Shown here piece after piece: positions 43,207 to 43,848 of a stretch of 43,848 bases of DNA. The notes under the pieces were generated by a model. It made no database searches. It saw nothing but the letters and a program-made list of their open reading frames with translations, and was not told the origin of the DNA. Both the position numbers and the translations under genes were made by a program. The stretch is from an uncultured Victivallis sp. (GTDB lineage: Bacteria; Verrucomicrobiota; Lentisphaeria; Victivallales; Victivallaceae). The first letter of the stretch is position 1. Every line of letters starts with the position of its first letter. The stretch is taken from NCBI GenBank assembly GCA_944389935.1, contig CALXOE010000029.1, positions 1 to 43,848 on the forward strand, read 5' to 3'.

Positions 43207-43848
43207 TCAGTCTTCATGCTCCGCCTTGTTTGCGCGCCAATGACGCTTTGAAAGCGTTGAATCGGATACCGTCGCACTGTTGAACGAGATGTTTCCGACG
43301 TTGCCGCCGAGAAACAGATAAGTCCCTTTCGGCCCGTGCGTCCACTGCCCGGAAGTCGACGATCCCGGCATGGTGAACTCATACTGAAACGCCGCCGTCC
43401 CGCTGTAGAACACCATCCCCGAATGCGGCTGACAGATCAGCGAGATCAGCTGAGACGGACGGTTCTTCGTCTTCATGTAAGCCCCCTTGAGGCAGGAGGA
43501 ATTTGCGTCTGCCCAGAGATAACCGTTGCACCGGTAACTCTTCAGATGCGTGCTGACCGCAAGTGCCGCCTCAGTTCTCTGAATCTGATCGCTCGGGCAC
43601 TTGAAGAGTTTCGTCACCCGGCCGGAATATTGCGTCAGAGAGTTCACGAGGCGATGTTCCCAGCTGCAGCCGTTGGATTTCGCACTCGCCTCGGGCAGCT
43701 GATCTTTGTTGTTGTCGGCATACATCTGGATCTGCAGCCCGATCTGCCTCAGATTGTTCTTGCAGCTGCTTTCGCGCGCCCGTTCCCGCGCCTGATTCAA
43801 GGCCGGCAGCAACATGGACGCCAATATCGCGATGATCGCAATCACAAC
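43207..43848 (-). CDS. pseudopilin-like protein, N-terminus cut by the window end
   Basis: The frame is open through the window edge, and the first codons read [24 protein letters not shown], the transmembrane start of a prepilin-type signal; the FTLIELL part would lie just outside. About 213 residues are visible, including [19 protein letters not shown], and near the end [14 protein letters not shown], which aligns with the H-X9-DG motif but with Gly in place of Asp. It is first of the visible leftward unit with the LacI gene (24 bases away) and the large secreted protein. Exported or surface; function unknown. Confidence 0.85.
   Translation of the reverse strand, partial: VVIAIIAILASMLLPALNQARERARESSCKNNLRQIGLQIQMYADNNKDQLPEASAKSNGCSWEHRLVNSLTQYSGRVTKLFKCPSDQIQRTEAALAVSTHLKSYRCNGYLWADANSSCLKGAYMKTKNRPSQLISLICQPHSGMVFYSGTAAFQYEFTMPGSSTSGQWTHGPKGTYLFLGGNVGNISFNSATVSDSTLSKRHWRANKAEHED

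Overview
The window most resembles a Lentisphaerota (Victivallis-like) bacterium of the PVC group. This is a judgement from gene content, not a search. The main clues are two pseudopilin genes of the [17 protein letters not shown] type with an H-X9-DG tail motif, LacI- and AraC-type regulators beside carbohydrate enzymes, a GH35 beta-galactosidase, a rhamnosidase-like enzyme and a Gfo/Idh plus ThuA pair. Most of the window is GC-rich. The stretch from about 15.1 to 25.0 kb looks clearly more AT-rich.

Layout. At 0-5 kb there is a gene fragment, a small secreted protein, and a leftward run of membrane protein, NhaC-type antiporter, NAD+ synthetase and membrane-anchored protein. At 5-7.6 kb a rightward operon encodes an FMN-binding (flavinylation-type) exported protein, a pseudopilin and a small exported protein, and its promoter region carries two TTAG/CTAA palindromes. 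At 7.6-10.6 kb a leftward ThuA plus Gfo/Idh pair faces a divergent AraC regulator, with a clean 14-bp direct repeat between the two promoters. At 10.6-14.9 kb lies a leftward rmlB-rmlA-rmlC-rmlD-GT2 operon for dTDP-rhamnose synthesis.

At 15.1-25.1 kb a rightward operon encodes an ABC polysaccharide exporter (Wzm, and Wzt with a C-terminal glycan-recognition domain), a 2135-residue fusion protein and a 408-residue relative of its middle part. The fusion reads methyltransferase, beta-rich segment, coiled coil, six NPD-type repeat units, RgpF domain, DUF616-like glycosyltransferase, GT2, GT4. Together with the rml operon this reads as a locus for a rhamnose-containing surface polysaccharide made in the cytoplasm and exported by an ABC transporter. 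Fusing a methyltransferase and coiled coil to glycosyltransferases, beside a Wzt with a C-terminal domain, recalls the WbdD/WbdA/Wzt chain-length system of E. coli O9a. Here the parts would lie in one chain. This is the strongest candidate in the window for an undescribed system.

At 25.1-32.4 kb there are mostly housekeeping genes: gdhA behind a near-consensus sigma-54 promoter with repeated upstream sites, a membrane glycosyltransferase with TPRs overlapping an HPr gene, an MsbA-like exporter, rpmA and obgE. From 32.4 kb to the end the genes are again about glycans: a rhamnosidase-like enzyme divergent from an AraC regulator; a lipoprotein, PPIase and GH35 operon; and a leftward unit of pseudopilin (cut by the window end), LacI regulator and a 1228-residue secreted protein. 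I saw no tRNA, rRNA, CRISPR array, insertion sequence or phage gene.
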